NCBI RefSeq assembly: GCF_030696885.1
Contig: NZ_JAUYRI010000007.1
Coordinates: 62,001-126,000 of the forward strand
Reading direction: 5' to 3'
Origin: Thiobacillus sp.
GTDB taxonomy: Bacteria > Pseudomonadota > Gammaproteobacteria > Burkholderiales > Thiobacillaceae
DNA: 64,000 nucleotides
Made by a program: the position numbers and the translations under genes. Under the pieces are notes generated by a model that searched no databases, was not told the DNA's origin, and saw only the letters and a list, made by a program, of their open reading frames with translations. Shown piece after piece: positions 40,027-50,005 of this stretch (the stretch's first letter is position 1; each line of letters starts with the position of its first letter).

Positions 40027-42158
40027 TGCGCCGTCTGATCGCCGCCGCCCTCGTCATGGGCATCGCCTTGCTGGGACTGCTGTTCTACGCCAGCGGCGAC
40101 AGCGCCGTGTTCTCCGACTCACTGCCCACCCTGTTCGTCGTCGGCGGTGTGCTCGGCGTGGCGATGCTGCTGCTGCTGGGCTGGCGTTTGTGGTGGCTGC
40201 AAAAACGCATCCGCCGCGGCGTCTTCGGCGCCAAGCTCACGCTCAAATTGCTGGCCATGTTCGGCGTCGTCGCCCTGCTGCCCGGACTGGTGGTGTATGG
40301 CGCCTCGGTGTTCTTTCTCAACCGGTCGATTGAAACCTGGTTCGACGTACGCGTCGACAATGCACTGGCCTCCGGCGTCAACCTCGGCCATGCCGCGCTC
40401 GATGATCTGCTGCGCGAGCTCGACAAAAAAGCCCAGCGCATGGCACTGACTCTGTCCGACGAGGGCATGGGTTCGATCATCACCAGCCTGTCCACCCTGC
40501 GCGAACAGAGCGCGGTGCAGGAGTTGACGCTGTTCGACGAACGCGGCGGCGTGATCGCGCACGTCAGCGGCGAAAGCGGCACCCTGCTGCCGGTGCTGCC
40601 CGAGCGCAGCGTGCTGTGGCAGGCACGACAGCAGCAGCCCTACAGCCGCATCGAGGAAGTGCCCGAGCGCGGGCTCATCATGCACGTCATCGTGCCGGTG
40701 TATACCAGCGCGCTGACCAGCGATACCCGCGTGCTGCAGCTGGTGCAACCGGTGCCGGCCAGCCTCGCGCGTGATGCGCAGGCGGTGCAGCTGGCCTACC
40801 AGGAATACCAGCAGATCGCGGTGTCGCGGCTGGGACTGAAGCGCCTCTATGGCGTGGCGCTGACGCTCACCCTGATGCTCGCACTGCTGATGACGCTGGT
40901 CATCGCCTATCTGCTGTCGGAACGGCTCGGTGCTCCGCTGCGTTCGCTGGCGCGCGGCACCCGCGCGGTGGCCAAGGGCGATTTTTCGCAGATGCCGATG
41001 GTGAAGAGCCGCGACGAACTCGGCGTGCTGATCCAGTCGTTCAACCGCATGACGCGCCAGCTGTCCGAGGCGCGCGAGCAGGTGGCGCAGACCCACCAGC
41101 AGACCGAGCAGGCAAAGGCGTTTCTTGAGCGCGTGCTGGCCAACCTGTCGTCCGGCGTGGTGGTGCTCGACGAGGCGCTGCAGGTGCGCACGATCAACAG
41201 CGCGGCGGCGCAGATTCTGGGTGTCGACGCCTCCGTGCTCGATGCGCGGCCGCTTGCCGGGCTGGGCTTGCCGGGCGAGGTGCTGAACGAATTTGGCATG
41301 CGGATGGTCGCGCGCTTTGGCGAGCATGCAGGCGAGTGGCAGGAGCAGATCGATTATGCCGGCCCCGGCGGCAGCCAGACATTGCTGGTGCGCGGCACCC
41401 GGTTGCCGCCGGGTGTCGAGCGCGGCTATGTGCTGGTGTTCGACGACGTCACCAAGCTGATCGACGCCGAGCGCAACGCCGCATGGAGCGAAGTGGCGCG
41501 ACGGCTGGCGCACGAGATCAAGAATCCGCTCACCCCGATCCAGCTCTCGGCCGAGCGCATCGCGAGGAAACTCGACGGTCGACTCGAAGTGGCGGATGCC
41601 GAGTTCCTGTCGCGCGCCACGCAGACCATCGTCAATCAGGTCGCCGCGATGAAAAGCATGGTCGACGCGTTTGCCGGTTATGCGCGGATGCCGCGCGCCA
41701 AGCTCGAGGCGCTCGACCTCAATGCGCTGGTGCACGAAGTGCTCGCGCTGTACGACGCGCGGGCGCTCGGACTGCAGCTGCAACTCGACGCCGGTCTGCC
41801 GCGTGTTGCGGGAGACTCCACATTATTGCGTCAGGTGATACATAATCTGTTGCAAAATGCGCAGGATGCGCTGGCGGGTCATGCCTCGCCAAAAGTTGAG
41901 ATCAGCACGCATCTCAACAACCAGGCTGTTTGCCTGACCGTAACCGACAATGGAGCCGGCTTTCCGGAGCACCTGATGACGCGGCTGTTCGAGCCCTATG
42001 CAACGACCAAGGCCAAAGGGACCGGTCTGGGGCTGGCCATCGTCAAAAAAATCGTGGAAGAACACCAGGGCAAAATCCAGATCGAGAATCTCAAGTCGGG
42101 CGGCGCGGCGATACGCATCGCGCTGCCTGTTTTTACGGCAGCCGGAGAACACACGTGA
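40026..42158 (+). CDS. NtrY-like sensor histidine kinase
   Basis: TM segments, HAMP-like LGAPLRSLARGTRAVAKGDFSQMP, H-box EVARRLAHEIKNPLTPIQLSAERI, ATPase motifs LLQNAQDAL, GTGLGLAIVKKIVEEHQG. Confidence 0.93.
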   Translation: MRRLIAAALVMGIALLGLLFYASGDSAVFSDSLPTLFVVGGVLGVAMLLLLGWRLWWLQKRIRRGVFGAKLTLKLLAMFGVVALLPGLVVYGASVFFLNRSIETWFDVRVDNALASGVNLGHAALDDLLRELDKKAQRMALTLSDEGMGSIITSLSTLREQSAVQELTLFDERGGVIAHVSGESGTLLPVLPERSVLWQARQQQPYSRIEEVPERGLIMHVIVPVYTSALTSDTRVLQLVQPVPASLARDAQAVQLAYQEYQQIAVSRLGLKRLYGVALTLTLMLALLMTLVIAYLLSERLGAPLRSLARGTRAVAKGDFSQMPMVKSRDELGVLIQSFNRMTRQLSEAREQVAQTHQQTEQAKAFLERVLANLSSGVVVLDEALQVRTINSAAAQILGVDASVLDARPLAGLGLPGEVLNEFGMRMVARFGEHAGEWQEQIDYAGPGGSQTLLVRGTRLPPGVERGYVLVFDDVTKLIDAERNAAWSEVARRLAHEIKNPLTPIQLSAERIARKLDGRLEVADAEFLSRATQTIVNQVAAMKSMVDAFAGYARMPRAKLEALDLNALVHEVLALYDARALGLQLQLDAGLPRVAGDSTLLRQVIHNLLQNAQDALAGHASPKVEISTHLNNQAVCLTVTDNGAGFPEHLMTRLFEPYATTKAKGTGLGLAIVKKIVEEHQGKIQIENLKSGGAAIRIALPVFTAAGEHT

Positions 42159-43429
42159 GCGGGCATATTCTCGTCGTCGACGACGAAGTGGGCATTCGTG
42201 AATTGCTGTCGGAGATTCTGACCGACGAAGGCTACGACGTGCACCTAGCGGAAAACGCCGAGGCGGCGCGCGCCTTCCGCGCACTGCGCCGGCCCGATCT
42301 GGTCCTGCTCGACATCTGGATGCCCGACACCGACGGTGTCACCCTGCTGAAGGAATGGGCGGGCGGCGGCCAGCTCACGATGCCGGTGGTGATGATGTCC
42401 GGCCACGGCACCATCGATACCGCGGTTGAGGCCACCAAGCTCGGCGCGGCCGACTTTCTGGAAAAGCCGGTGGCGCTGGCCAAGCTGATCGACACCGTCA
42501 GCAAGGCGATCAAGCGCGGCGTCGCCCTGCCGCGGCGCGCCCCCAGCATGGACCTGTCGGCCCTCGGCCGCAGCCCGCTGATCCTCGACCTGAAAAAGCG
42601 CCTCAGCCAGATTGCCGGCAACACCGCACCGGTGATGCTGCAGGGCGAACCCGGCAGCGGCTTCGAGGTGTGCGCCCATTTCCTGCATCAAACCGGCACG
42701 CCCTGGGTCGAGATCAAGGACCGCGCGCGCCTGGTGTCCGATCCGCTGAGTTTTGTCGAATCGCTCGGCAACGGCACCCTGTTCCTGTCGGATGCGTGCG
42801 AACTCGCGCGGCTGGAGCAAAAAGGGCTGGGTCTGCTGCTCGACCGCATCGAAGGCACCGGCGCACGTCTGGTGTGCGCCTCCAGCCGCAGCCTCGACCC
42901 CATGGTGGCGGCGGGCGAATTCGACAGTCGGCTGTTCTACCGTCTGTCCAGCCTGGCGATCCAGGTGCCGCCCCTGCGCGAGCACCGCGAGGACATTCCC
43001 GAGGTCGCCAACTTCATGCTGGCGCAGCTGATCGAGGCGGGCGTGTGCCCGGTGCGGCGGCTCACCACGCCGGCGCTCAACCAGCTGCGCAATTTCGACT
43101 GGCCGGGCAACCTGCCGCAGCTCAACAATGTGGTGCGCACGCTGGCGGTCACCGCACTGGCCGGCGAAATCGACGCCATCGACGTCAACCGCGTGCTGGC
43201 ACCGATGAAGCAGGCCTCGCCCGCGGTGGCCCACGGCATCCCGCTCGACATTCCGCTGCGCGAGGCGCGCGACGCCTTCGAACGCATGTATTTCGAACAC
43301 CTGATCCAGAAGGAAGGCGGCAGCATGACGCGGGTCGCCGACAAGTCCGGACTGGAGCGCACCCACCTCTATCGCAAGCTCAAGCAGCTCAACATCAAGC
43401 ATGGCCGCCGACTTGACGAAGACCTCTGA
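42155..43429 (+). CDS. NtrX-like response regulator with degenerate AAA+ domain
   Basis: Intact receiver (ILVVDDE...DLVLLDIWMPDTDG...MMSGHG), Fis-type HTH at the C-terminus (MTRVADKSGLERTHLYRKLKQLNI), Walker A reads GEPGSGFE. Confidence 0.88.
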   Translation: MSGHILVVDDEVGIRELLSEILTDEGYDVHLAENAEAARAFRALRRPDLVLLDIWMPDTDGVTLLKEWAGGGQLTMPVVMMSGHGTIDTAVEATKLGAADFLEKPVALAKLIDTVSKAIKRGVALPRRAPSMDLSALGRSPLILDLKKRLSQIAGNTAPVMLQGEPGSGFEVCAHFLHQTGTPWVEIKDRARLVSDPLSFVESLGNGTLFLSDACELARLEQKGLGLLLDRIEGTGARLVCASSRSLDPMVAAGEFDSRLFYRLSSLAIQVPPLREHREDIPEVANFMLAQLIEAGVCPVRRLTTPALNQLRNFDWPGNLPQLNNVVRTLAVTALAGEIDAIDVNRVLAPMKQASPAVAHGIPLDIPLREARDAFERMYFEHLIQKEGGSMTRVADKSGLERTHLYRKLKQLNIKHGRRLDEDL

Positions 43430-43504
43430 CCTGGGTGAAGCGTCAGGTGTGAGGGGTGCGCTGCGCCTGGCATTCACCCTTCCCCCTTTGCCCAGCACCG
43501 CATC

Positions 43505-44878
43505 ATGAAAATCATCATCCTCGGCGCCGGCCAGGTCGGCTCCAATCTGGCCGCCAGCCTGGTCGCCGAAAACAACGACATCACCGTGGTCGACCTCGAC
43601 GCCGCGCGCCTGTCCGAGCTGCAGGACCGCTTCGACCTGCGCACCGTGCGCGGCCACGCCGCCCACCCGTCGACGCTGAAGGCGGCCGGCGCCGGCGACG
43701 CCGACATGCTGGTGGCGGTGACGCAGAGCGACGAAACCAATCTGGTGGCCTGCCGGCTGGCCGCGACGCTGTTCAACATTCCCACCCGCATCGCGCGCAT
43801 CCGCTCGAACGACTTTCTGGAATCCGAGGGCGAATTCCTGTCCGAGCATTTCGGCGTCGACCACATCATCAGCCCCGAGCAGGAAGTTACCGACACCCTG
43901 CGCCGGCTGATCGAGCACCCCGAAGCCCTGCAGGTGCTGGACTTTGCCGGCGGCAAGGTGCGGCTGGTCGCGGTGCGCGCCTACCATGGCGGCCCGCTGA
44001 TCGGCCACGAGCTGCAGGACCTGCGTCGCCACATGCCGGACATCGACGCGCGGGTGGCGGCCATCTACCGGCGCGACCGCGGCATCGTGCCGAAGGGCAT
44101 CACGGTCATCGAGCCGGGTGATGAGGTCTTCTTTCTCGCCCGCAAGCAGGACATTCCGGTCGTCATGCGCGAGCTGCGCCGCATGGAGCGCCCGGTCAAG
44201 CGGGTGATGATCGCCGGCGGCGGCAACATCGGGCGCCGGCTGGCGGCAGCGCTCGAGCGCAACTACGAGGTCAAGCTGATCGACCACAACAAGGCCACCT
44301 GCGCTCAGCTGGCCGAGCAACTGCACCGCACCCTGGTGCTGCAGGGCGACGCCACCGACGAGGAGCTGTTCGAGCAGGAAAACATCGAGGCCATCGACGT
44401 CTTCTGCGCACTGACCAACGACGACGAGGACAACATCATGTCCGCGCTGCTGGCCAAACGCATGGGGGCGCAGCGGGTGATCGCGCTGATCAACCGCTCG
44501 GCCTACGTTAACCTGGTGCAGGGCGGCGAGATCGACATCGCGATTTCGCCGGCGCAGGCCACGGTGGGCCCGCTGCTGTCCAAGATCCGCCGCGGCGACA
44601 TGGCGGCGGTGCACAGCCTGCGCCGGGGCGCCGCCGAAGTGCTGGAAATCGTCGTCCACGGCGACACGAAGACCTCCAAGGTGGTGGGCAAGCGCATTGG
44701 CGACGTCGCGCTGCCGGATGGCGCCTCGATCGCCGCCATCATCCGCGGCGAGGAGGTGCTGATCGCCCACCACGACACCCTGATCCAGGCCGAAGACCAC
44801 CTGATCGTGTTTGCGCTCAACAAGCGCATCATTCCCAAGGTCGAAAAGCTGTTCCAGGTCGGTTTCGGCTTTTTCTGA
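43505..44878 (+). CDS. trkA: Trk potassium transport regulatory protein TrkA
   Basis: MKIIILGAGQVGSNLAASLVAENNDITVVDLD and a second Rossmann motif VMIAGGGNIGRRLAAALE. Confidence 0.95.
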   Translation: MKIIILGAGQVGSNLAASLVAENNDITVVDLDAARLSELQDRFDLRTVRGHAAHPSTLKAAGAGDADMLVAVTQSDETNLVACRLAATLFNIPTRIARIRSNDFLESEGEFLSEHFGVDHIISPEQEVTDTLRRLIEHPEALQVLDFAGGKVRLVAVRAYHGGPLIGHELQDLRRHMPDIDARVAAIYRRDRGIVPKGITVIEPGDEVFFLARKQDIPVVMRELRRMERPVKRVMIAGGGNIGRRLAAALERNYEVKLIDHNKATCAQLAEQLHRTLVLQGDATDEELFEQENIEAIDVFCALTNDDEDNIMSALLAKRMGAQRVIALINRSAYVNLVQGGEIDIAISPAQATVGPLLSKIRRGDMAAVHSLRRGAAEVLEIVVHGDTKTSKVVGKRIGDVALPDGASIAAIIRGEEVLIAHHDTLIQAEDHLIVFALNKRIIPKVEKLFQVGFGFF

Positions 44879-44917
44879 TACCCGCCCGAAGACCCACGGA
44901 CACCTTGTTGCCGGATC

Positions 44918-46447
44918 GTGCCCCACGACGCGCAAGCCAGTAACCCGCCGCCTCGCCCCCGCGTGAGCTCAAGCCGGATGCGTCGCCCGATCTCCCGTTT
45001 TGCGCCGGTCCTGCATGTGTTCGGGATGGTGATTCTGATTTTTTCCTTCACCATGCTGGTGCCGCTGCTGACGGCCCTGGTCGGACACGATGCCGCACAG
45101 TTCGCGTTCGACGAATCCTTTGCCGTGACGCTCATCGCCGGCTTTGCGCTGTGGCTGGGGGCGCGGCGCTGGCGCCGCGAACTCAAGGTGCGTGACGGCT
45201 TCCTGCTGGTGATGCTGGTGTGGACCGGCCTGCCGGCCTTCGCCACCCTGCCCTTCCTGATCCATTCGCCGGAGATGAGTTTCACCGATGCCTATTTCGA
45301 GGCCATCTCGGGACTCACGACGACTGGCGCCACCGTGATGAGCGGGCTCGACACCCTGCCGCCTTCGCTCAACCTGTGGCGACACCTGCTCAACTGGCTG
45401 GGCGGCATGGGCATCATCGTGCTGGCGGTGGCGATCCTGCCGCTGTTGGGCGTCGGCGGACGCCAGCTGCTGAAAGCCGAGCTGCCGGGGCCGATCAAGG
45501 ACACCAAGCTCACGCCGCGCATCGCCGATACGGCCAAGCTGCTGTGGGCGACGTATGCAGCGCTGACCGTGGCGTGCGCGGTGGCGCTCAAGTGGGCCGG
45601 CATGAGCTGGTTCGACGCCGTCTGCCACGCCTTCGCCGCGCTGAGCCTGGGCGGCTTCTCGACTCACGACGCCAGTGTCGGCTATTTCGACTCGCCGCTG
45701 ATCGAGGGCGTATTGATCGTCTTCATGTTGCTGGCGGCGCTCAACTTCGTCACCCATTTCCTTGCCTTCCGCCAGAGGAGCCTGCAGCCCTACCGACACG
45801 ACCCTGAAGTCGCCGGCGTGCTCGGACTGGTGATCGCGAGCTGTCTCGGCATCAGCCTCTATGTCTGGCAGGCCGGGGTGTATCCGGAATTTCTCACCGC
45901 GCTGCGCCACGTCAGCTTCAATCTGGTGTCGCTCGCCACCGACTGCGGGTTTGTCAGCACCGACTTCAACACTTGGCCGATGTTTGCGCCGATGTGGATG
46001 CTGCTTCTGTCCTGCATCACCGCGAGCGCCGGCTCGACCGGCGGCGGCCTGAAGATGATCCGCGCGGTGTTGATGTTCCGCCAGGGCGTGCGCGAGCTCG
46101 AACACCAGCTGCATCCCGCAGCGCGCCTGCCGGTCAAGATCGGCGGCCACGCGGTGCCGAACCAGATCGTGTTCGCGATCCAGGCCTTCGTCATGATGTA
46201 TATCGCCACCATCGTGACCATGACGCTGGTGTTGCTGGCCAGCGGGCTCGATTTCGTGAGCGCGTTTTCCGCCGTCATTGCCTGCATCAACAATGCCGGG
46301 CCCGGACTCAATGAGGTCGGCCCTGGAACGAACTACGCCAGCCTCAACGACTTTCAGACCTGGGTACTCGCGTTCACCATGCTGCTCGGGCGGCTCGAAC
46401 TGTTCACCGTATTCGTGTTGTTCACCCGCGCCTTCTGGCGCGGCTAG
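44918..46447 (+). CDS. trkH: TrkH-family potassium transporter (copy 1)
   Basis: SFTDAYFEAISGLTTTGATVMSGLD; SLGGFSTHDASVGYFDS; GSTGGGLKM selectivity-loop motifs. Confidence 0.92.
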   Translation: MPHDAQASNPPPRPRVSSSRMRRPISRFAPVLHVFGMVILIFSFTMLVPLLTALVGHDAAQFAFDESFAVTLIAGFALWLGARRWRRELKVRDGFLLVMLVWTGLPAFATLPFLIHSPEMSFTDAYFEAISGLTTTGATVMSGLDTLPPSLNLWRHLLNWLGGMGIIVLAVAILPLLGVGGRQLLKAELPGPIKDTKLTPRIADTAKLLWATYAALTVACAVALKWAGMSWFDAVCHAFAALSLGGFSTHDASVGYFDSPLIEGVLIVFMLLAALNFVTHFLAFRQRSLQPYRHDPEVAGVLGLVIASCLGISLYVWQAGVYPEFLTALRHVSFNLVSLATDCGFVSTDFNTWPMFAPMWMLLLSCITASAGSTGGGLKMIRAVLMFRQGVRELEHQLHPAARLPVKIGGHAVPNQIVFAIQAFVMMYIATIVTMTLVLLASGLDFVSAFSAVIACINNAGPGLNEVGPGTNYASLNDFQTWVLAFTMLLGRLELFTVFVLFTRAFWRG

Positions 46448-46535
46448 GCGCCGGCGCTGGTAACATCGCGTTAATCGAAGCCCGCCCCATCCCTGCCATG
46501 TGCGGCGGAAGGGTAAACGCCACCCCAAACGACAT

Positions 46536-47993
46536 ATGTCGCAAATCCTGCCCGTCGTTCACATCCTGTCGAAAGTGCTGATGCTGTTTTCGGCAGCTTT
46601 CCTGCTGCCGCTGGCGGTCTCGCTCGTTCTGGAGGATGGCGCGCACAAAGCGTACGACTGGGCGATCGCCGTCACCTTCCTGTCCGGGCTGGTGCTGTGG
46701 GTTTTTTCCCGCCGGGGCAAGCGCGAACTGCATACGCGCGACGGTTTTCTGCTGGTGGTGATGATCTGGACGATCCTGCCGCTCTACTCCGCCATCCCGC
46801 TGCTGTCCTACATGCCCGAGCTCAGCTTCACCGACGCCTATTTCGAGGCGGTATCGGGCCTGACGGCCACCGGCGCGACGGTGCTGTCGGGGCTGGATGC
46901 CCTGCCGCCGTCGATCAATGTGTGGCGCACCGAAATGCACTGGATCGGGGGCATGGGCGTGATCGTGCTGGTGGTCGCGGTGCTGCCGATGCTGGGGGTC
47001 GGCGGCCGCCAGCTGTTTAAGGCCGAGACGCCGACGCCGATGAAGGACAGCAAGCTCACCCCGCGCATGGCGGAAACCGCCAAGGGGTTGTGGCTGGTGT
47101 ACGCCATCTTCACCGTGTTCTGCATTCTGGCGCTGTGGCTGGGCGGCATGAGCTGGGTGGACGCACTGGTGCATGCCTTCAGCGTCATGAGCCTCGGCGG
47201 CTTTTCCTCGCACGACGCCAGCATGGGCTACTTCGATTCCGTGGTGCTCGAGATCATCGTCATGGTGTTTGCGCTGATCGCGGCGATCAGCTTTTCTACG
47301 CACTTCATGGCGCTGCGCATGAAGAACCTGTCGGCCTACCGTTTCGACACGGAAATCCGCTGGGTCTTTTTCGTGCTCGGCGCCAGCATTCTCGGGCTGA
47401 CCTTCTACCTGCTGTACAAGGGCTTTTATCTGGATTTTCCCGAGGCGCTGCGCTATGCGGCCTTCAACACGGTCTCCGTCGCCACCACGCTTGGGTTCTC
47501 CACCACGGACTACAACGTCTGGCCCTATTTCGCGCCGCTGTGGATGCTGTTCCTGTCGAGCTTCATCGCCGGCTCCGGCTCCACCGGCGGTGGCATCAAG
47601 ATGCTGCGCGCGATCCTGCTCTACAAGCAGGTCTATCGCGAGATGATCAAGCTGGTGCACCCCAGCGCAACGGTGCATACCAAGCTCGGCAACCAGCCGG
47701 TGCCCAACAAGATTACCTATGCGGTGCTGGCCTTCCTGTTCATCTATGTCGCTTCGATCGTGCTGCTGTCCTTCGTGCTGTCGGCGTCGGGGCTGGACAT
47801 CTTCACCTCTTTCACCGCCGTGGTCGCGATGGTCAACAACACCGGCCCCGGCCTCGGCCAGGTCGGCCCCGCCAGTACCTACGCCATCCTGAATGACTTC
47901 CAGACCTGGGTCTGCAGCTTTGCCATGCTGCTCGGGCGGCTGGAATTCTTTACCCTGCTGGTGGTGCTCACTCCGGTGTTCTGGAGAAAATAA
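46536..47993 (+). CDS. trkH: TrkH-family potassium transporter (copy 2)
   Basis: SFTDAYFEAVSGLTATGATVLSGLD; SLGGFSSHDASMGYFDS; GSGSTGGGIKM; extensive similarity to copy 1. Confidence 0.92.
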   Translation: MSQILPVVHILSKVLMLFSAAFLLPLAVSLVLEDGAHKAYDWAIAVTFLSGLVLWVFSRRGKRELHTRDGFLLVVMIWTILPLYSAIPLLSYMPELSFTDAYFEAVSGLTATGATVLSGLDALPPSINVWRTEMHWIGGMGVIVLVVAVLPMLGVGGRQLFKAETPTPMKDSKLTPRMAETAKGLWLVYAIFTVFCILALWLGGMSWVDALVHAFSVMSLGGFSSHDASMGYFDSVVLEIIVMVFALIAAISFSTHFMALRMKNLSAYRFDTEIRWVFFVLGASILGLTFYLLYKGFYLDFPEALRYAAFNTVSVATTLGFSTTDYNVWPYFAPLWMLFLSSFIAGSGSTGGGIKMLRAILLYKQVYREMIKLVHPSATVHTKLGNQPVPNKITYAVLAFLFIYVASIVLLSFVLSASGLDIFTSFTAVVAMVNNTGPGLGQVGPASTYAILNDFQTWVCSFAMLLGRLEFFTLLVVLTPVFWRK

Positions 47994-48005
47994 AGGGGAA
48001 ACTTG

Positions 48006-48341
48006 ATGCCGTCGATCGCCGATTTCGAATCCATGCTCGCCGCCGGCCGCGACAACGCGCTGCTGCGCTTTTCGCTCGGCAACGAATATCTGAAGGCGGG
48101 CAATGCGGGAAAAGCCGCCGAGCATCTGCGCCGCGCGGTCGAGCACGACCCCAAGTATTCGGCCGCCTGGAAGCTGCTCGGCAAGGCCTTGACCGACACC
48201 GAATCCTGGGAGGATGCGCTGGCCGCCTACCGGCAGGGCATTGCCGTGGCCGAGGCGCGCGGCGACAAGCAGGCCGCCAAGGAAATGGGGGTATTTGCCC
48301 GCCGCATCATGAAACAGCTTGGGTTAGAATCGGGCGATTGA
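48006..48341 (+). CDS. TPR repeat protein
   Basis: NEYLKAGNAGKAAEHLRRAVEHDPKYSAAWKLLGKALTDTESWEDALAAYRQGI. Confidence 0.85.
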   Translation: MPSIADFESMLAAGRDNALLRFSLGNEYLKAGNAGKAAEHLRRAVEHDPKYSAAWKLLGKALTDTESWEDALAAYRQGIAVAEARGDKQAAKEMGVFARRIMKQLGLESGD

Positions 48342-48359
48342 TTTTTGAGGGAGCAGCAA

Positions 48360-48635
48360 ATGACGCGGATGGTGAATTGTGTGAAGCTCGGGCGCGAAGC
48401 CGAAGGCCTGGCCTTCCAGCCGGTGCCCGGGGAACTGGGCAAGAAGATTTTCGAGAATGTGTCGAAGGAAGCCTGGGGCGGCTGGCAGCGCCACCAGACC
48501 ATGCTGATCAACGAAAACCGCCTCAACCTGGCCGACCCGCAGGCGCGCAGCTATCTGATGGAACAGATGGAGCGCTACTTCTTCGGCGGCGGCAATGTCG
48601 ACGCCGCAGCGGGCTACGTTCCGCCCGCCAAGTAG
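48360..48635 (+). CDS. yggX: Fe(2+)-trafficking protein YggX
   Basis: [56 protein letters not shown]. Confidence 0.97.
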   Translation: MTRMVNCVKLGREAEGLAFQPVPGELGKKIFENVSKEAWGGWQRHQTMLINENRLNLADPQARSYLMEQMERYFFGGGNVDAAAGYVPPAK

Positions 48636-48661
48636 TGCGTGCTTGTTGACGCATACGATTT

Positions 48662-48686
48662 CCACATGGGCTTTAGCCCATAGTGG
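48662..48686. repeat. REP-like palindrome between yggX and phoU
   Basis: CCACATGGGCTttAGCCCATaGTGG, 11-bp arms with one bulged base. Confidence 0.6.
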
Positions 48687-48813
48687 ATCGGAGTCCTTTA
48701 GGGCTGCAGCGGCTTTAAAACCACGGCCGACCCCTCGCGGGTAAATCCGGGACAGGCACCCTAACAAAACGGGCTCCCGCAGGAACCGCGTTTGCCTTCG
48801 CGGCGCAAAAAAA

Positions 48814-49515
48814 TCACATCACTTCTTTTTCGATTTCTTCCAGCGAGGTGTGGCGCACGTCCTTGCCCTTCACCATGTAGACCACGTATTCCGACATGTT
48901 CTTGGCGTGGTCGCCCATGCGCTCGATCGCCTTGGTGACGAACAGGATGTCGATGAAGACCGAGATCGTGCGCGGGTCTTCCATCATGAAGGTGATCAGG
49001 TGGCGCAGGTTGAGGCGGAATTCCTCGTCCACCGCCTGGTCCTGGCGCGCGATTTCGACCGCCTTGGTGGCGTCCAGGCGGGCGAAGCCGTCGAGCGCCT
49101 TTCTCAGCATGTCGAGCACGAGGTCGGACATGTATTTCACTTCGGAAAAGCGCGGCAGGCTGATGCGCTCGGCCTGGTGAATCAGCTTGGCCATGCGCGC
49201 GATCTTGGCGGCCTCGTCGCCGATGCGCTCGAGGTCGGTGATGGTCTTCACCACCATCATCACCATGCGCAGGTCGGATGCGGTCGGCTGCCGGCGCGCG
49301 ATGATGTGGGTGCAGTCCTCGTCGATCGCCACTTCCAGCGCGTTGACGTGGTGGTCGTTGGCGTCCACGCGCTCGGCCAGGTCCATGTTGCCCGAGATCA
49401 GGGCCTCGATCGCATTGGTGATCTGCTCCTCGACCAGACCACCCATTTTCAGCACGCTGGCGCGTACGGCTTCCAGTTCGGCGTCGAATTGTTTATAGGT
49501 ATGTTCTGTTGGCAT
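48814..49515 (-). CDS. phoU: Phosphate transport system regulator PhoU
   Basis: ANDHHVNALEVAIDEDCTHIIARRQPTASDLRMVMMVVKTITDLERIGDEAAKIA; ERMGDHAKNMSEYVVYMVKG. Confidence 0.97.
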   Translation of the reverse strand: MPTEHTYKQFDAELEAVRASVLKMGGLVEEQITNAIEALISGNMDLAERVDANDHHVNALEVAIDEDCTHIIARRQPTASDLRMVMMVVKTITDLERIGDEAAKIARMAKLIHQAERISLPRFSEVKYMSDLVLDMLRKALDGFARLDATKAVEIARQDQAVDEEFRLNLRHLITFMMEDPRTISVFIDILFVTKAIERMGDHAKNMSEYVVYMVKGKDVRHTSLEEIEKEVM

Positions 49516-49585
49516 GGCGGTGATCTCTCAAGAAATATCGTCTGATTATATGCGCCGACTGTGACGATTTGGTGTACGGCAGGTT

Positions 49586-50005
49586 TCAGCGCGACTTGAA
49601 GGGCAGCGCGTAGCGGGTCCCGTCGACATCGAGAAACAGCGTCCAGTCGTGCCGCCCGCTGATGCAGACCGGCAGCGTCACGTTCGAGGCAAACGCCCCG
49701 TCGCCCGCGGGCCGCAGGTCATACCGGTTGAAACCCATGTCCATCCCCACCATCTGGAATTCGGCGCTGATGCGACGGGCGTTGGGCGCCGAAACGCGCA
49801 GGCCGAACGCTTCCAGCGGCGTCGGCTGCGACAGAAAACGCACGTCCACGGCTGCGCCGCGGTGGCTGAACGCGCAGCCGGCCAGCGGATCGGCGCAACT
49901 TACCGCCACGGCGTCGGCCGGGCGTTTCAGCCACCAGCCGGTCACCGCGATCGCGATCAGCGCCGCCGCCAGCAGCAGCGGCACGGCCACCCGTTTCATG
50001 TCCAC
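49586..50005 (-). CDS. Hypothetical membrane-anchored protein
   Basis: N-terminal TM segment (VAVPLLLAAALIAIAVTGWWL); overlaps the Nudix-ThiE gene start/stop. Confidence 0.65.
   Translation of the reverse strand: MDMKRVAVPLLLAAALIAIAVTGWWLKRPADAVAVSCADPLAGCAFSHRGAAVDVRFLSQPTPLEAFGLRVSAPNARRISAEFQMVGMDMGFNRYDLRPAGDGAFASNVTLPVCISGRHDWTLFLDVDGTRYALPFKSR

Noticed and set aside
42245-44935. 896-aa minus-strand ORF
   Set aside because: Antisense to the NtrX-like gene and trkA; no recognisable motifs, shadow composition.
46422-48146. 574-aa minus-strand ORF
   Set aside because: Antisense to trkH copy 2; His/Gln/Asp-rich shadow ORF.
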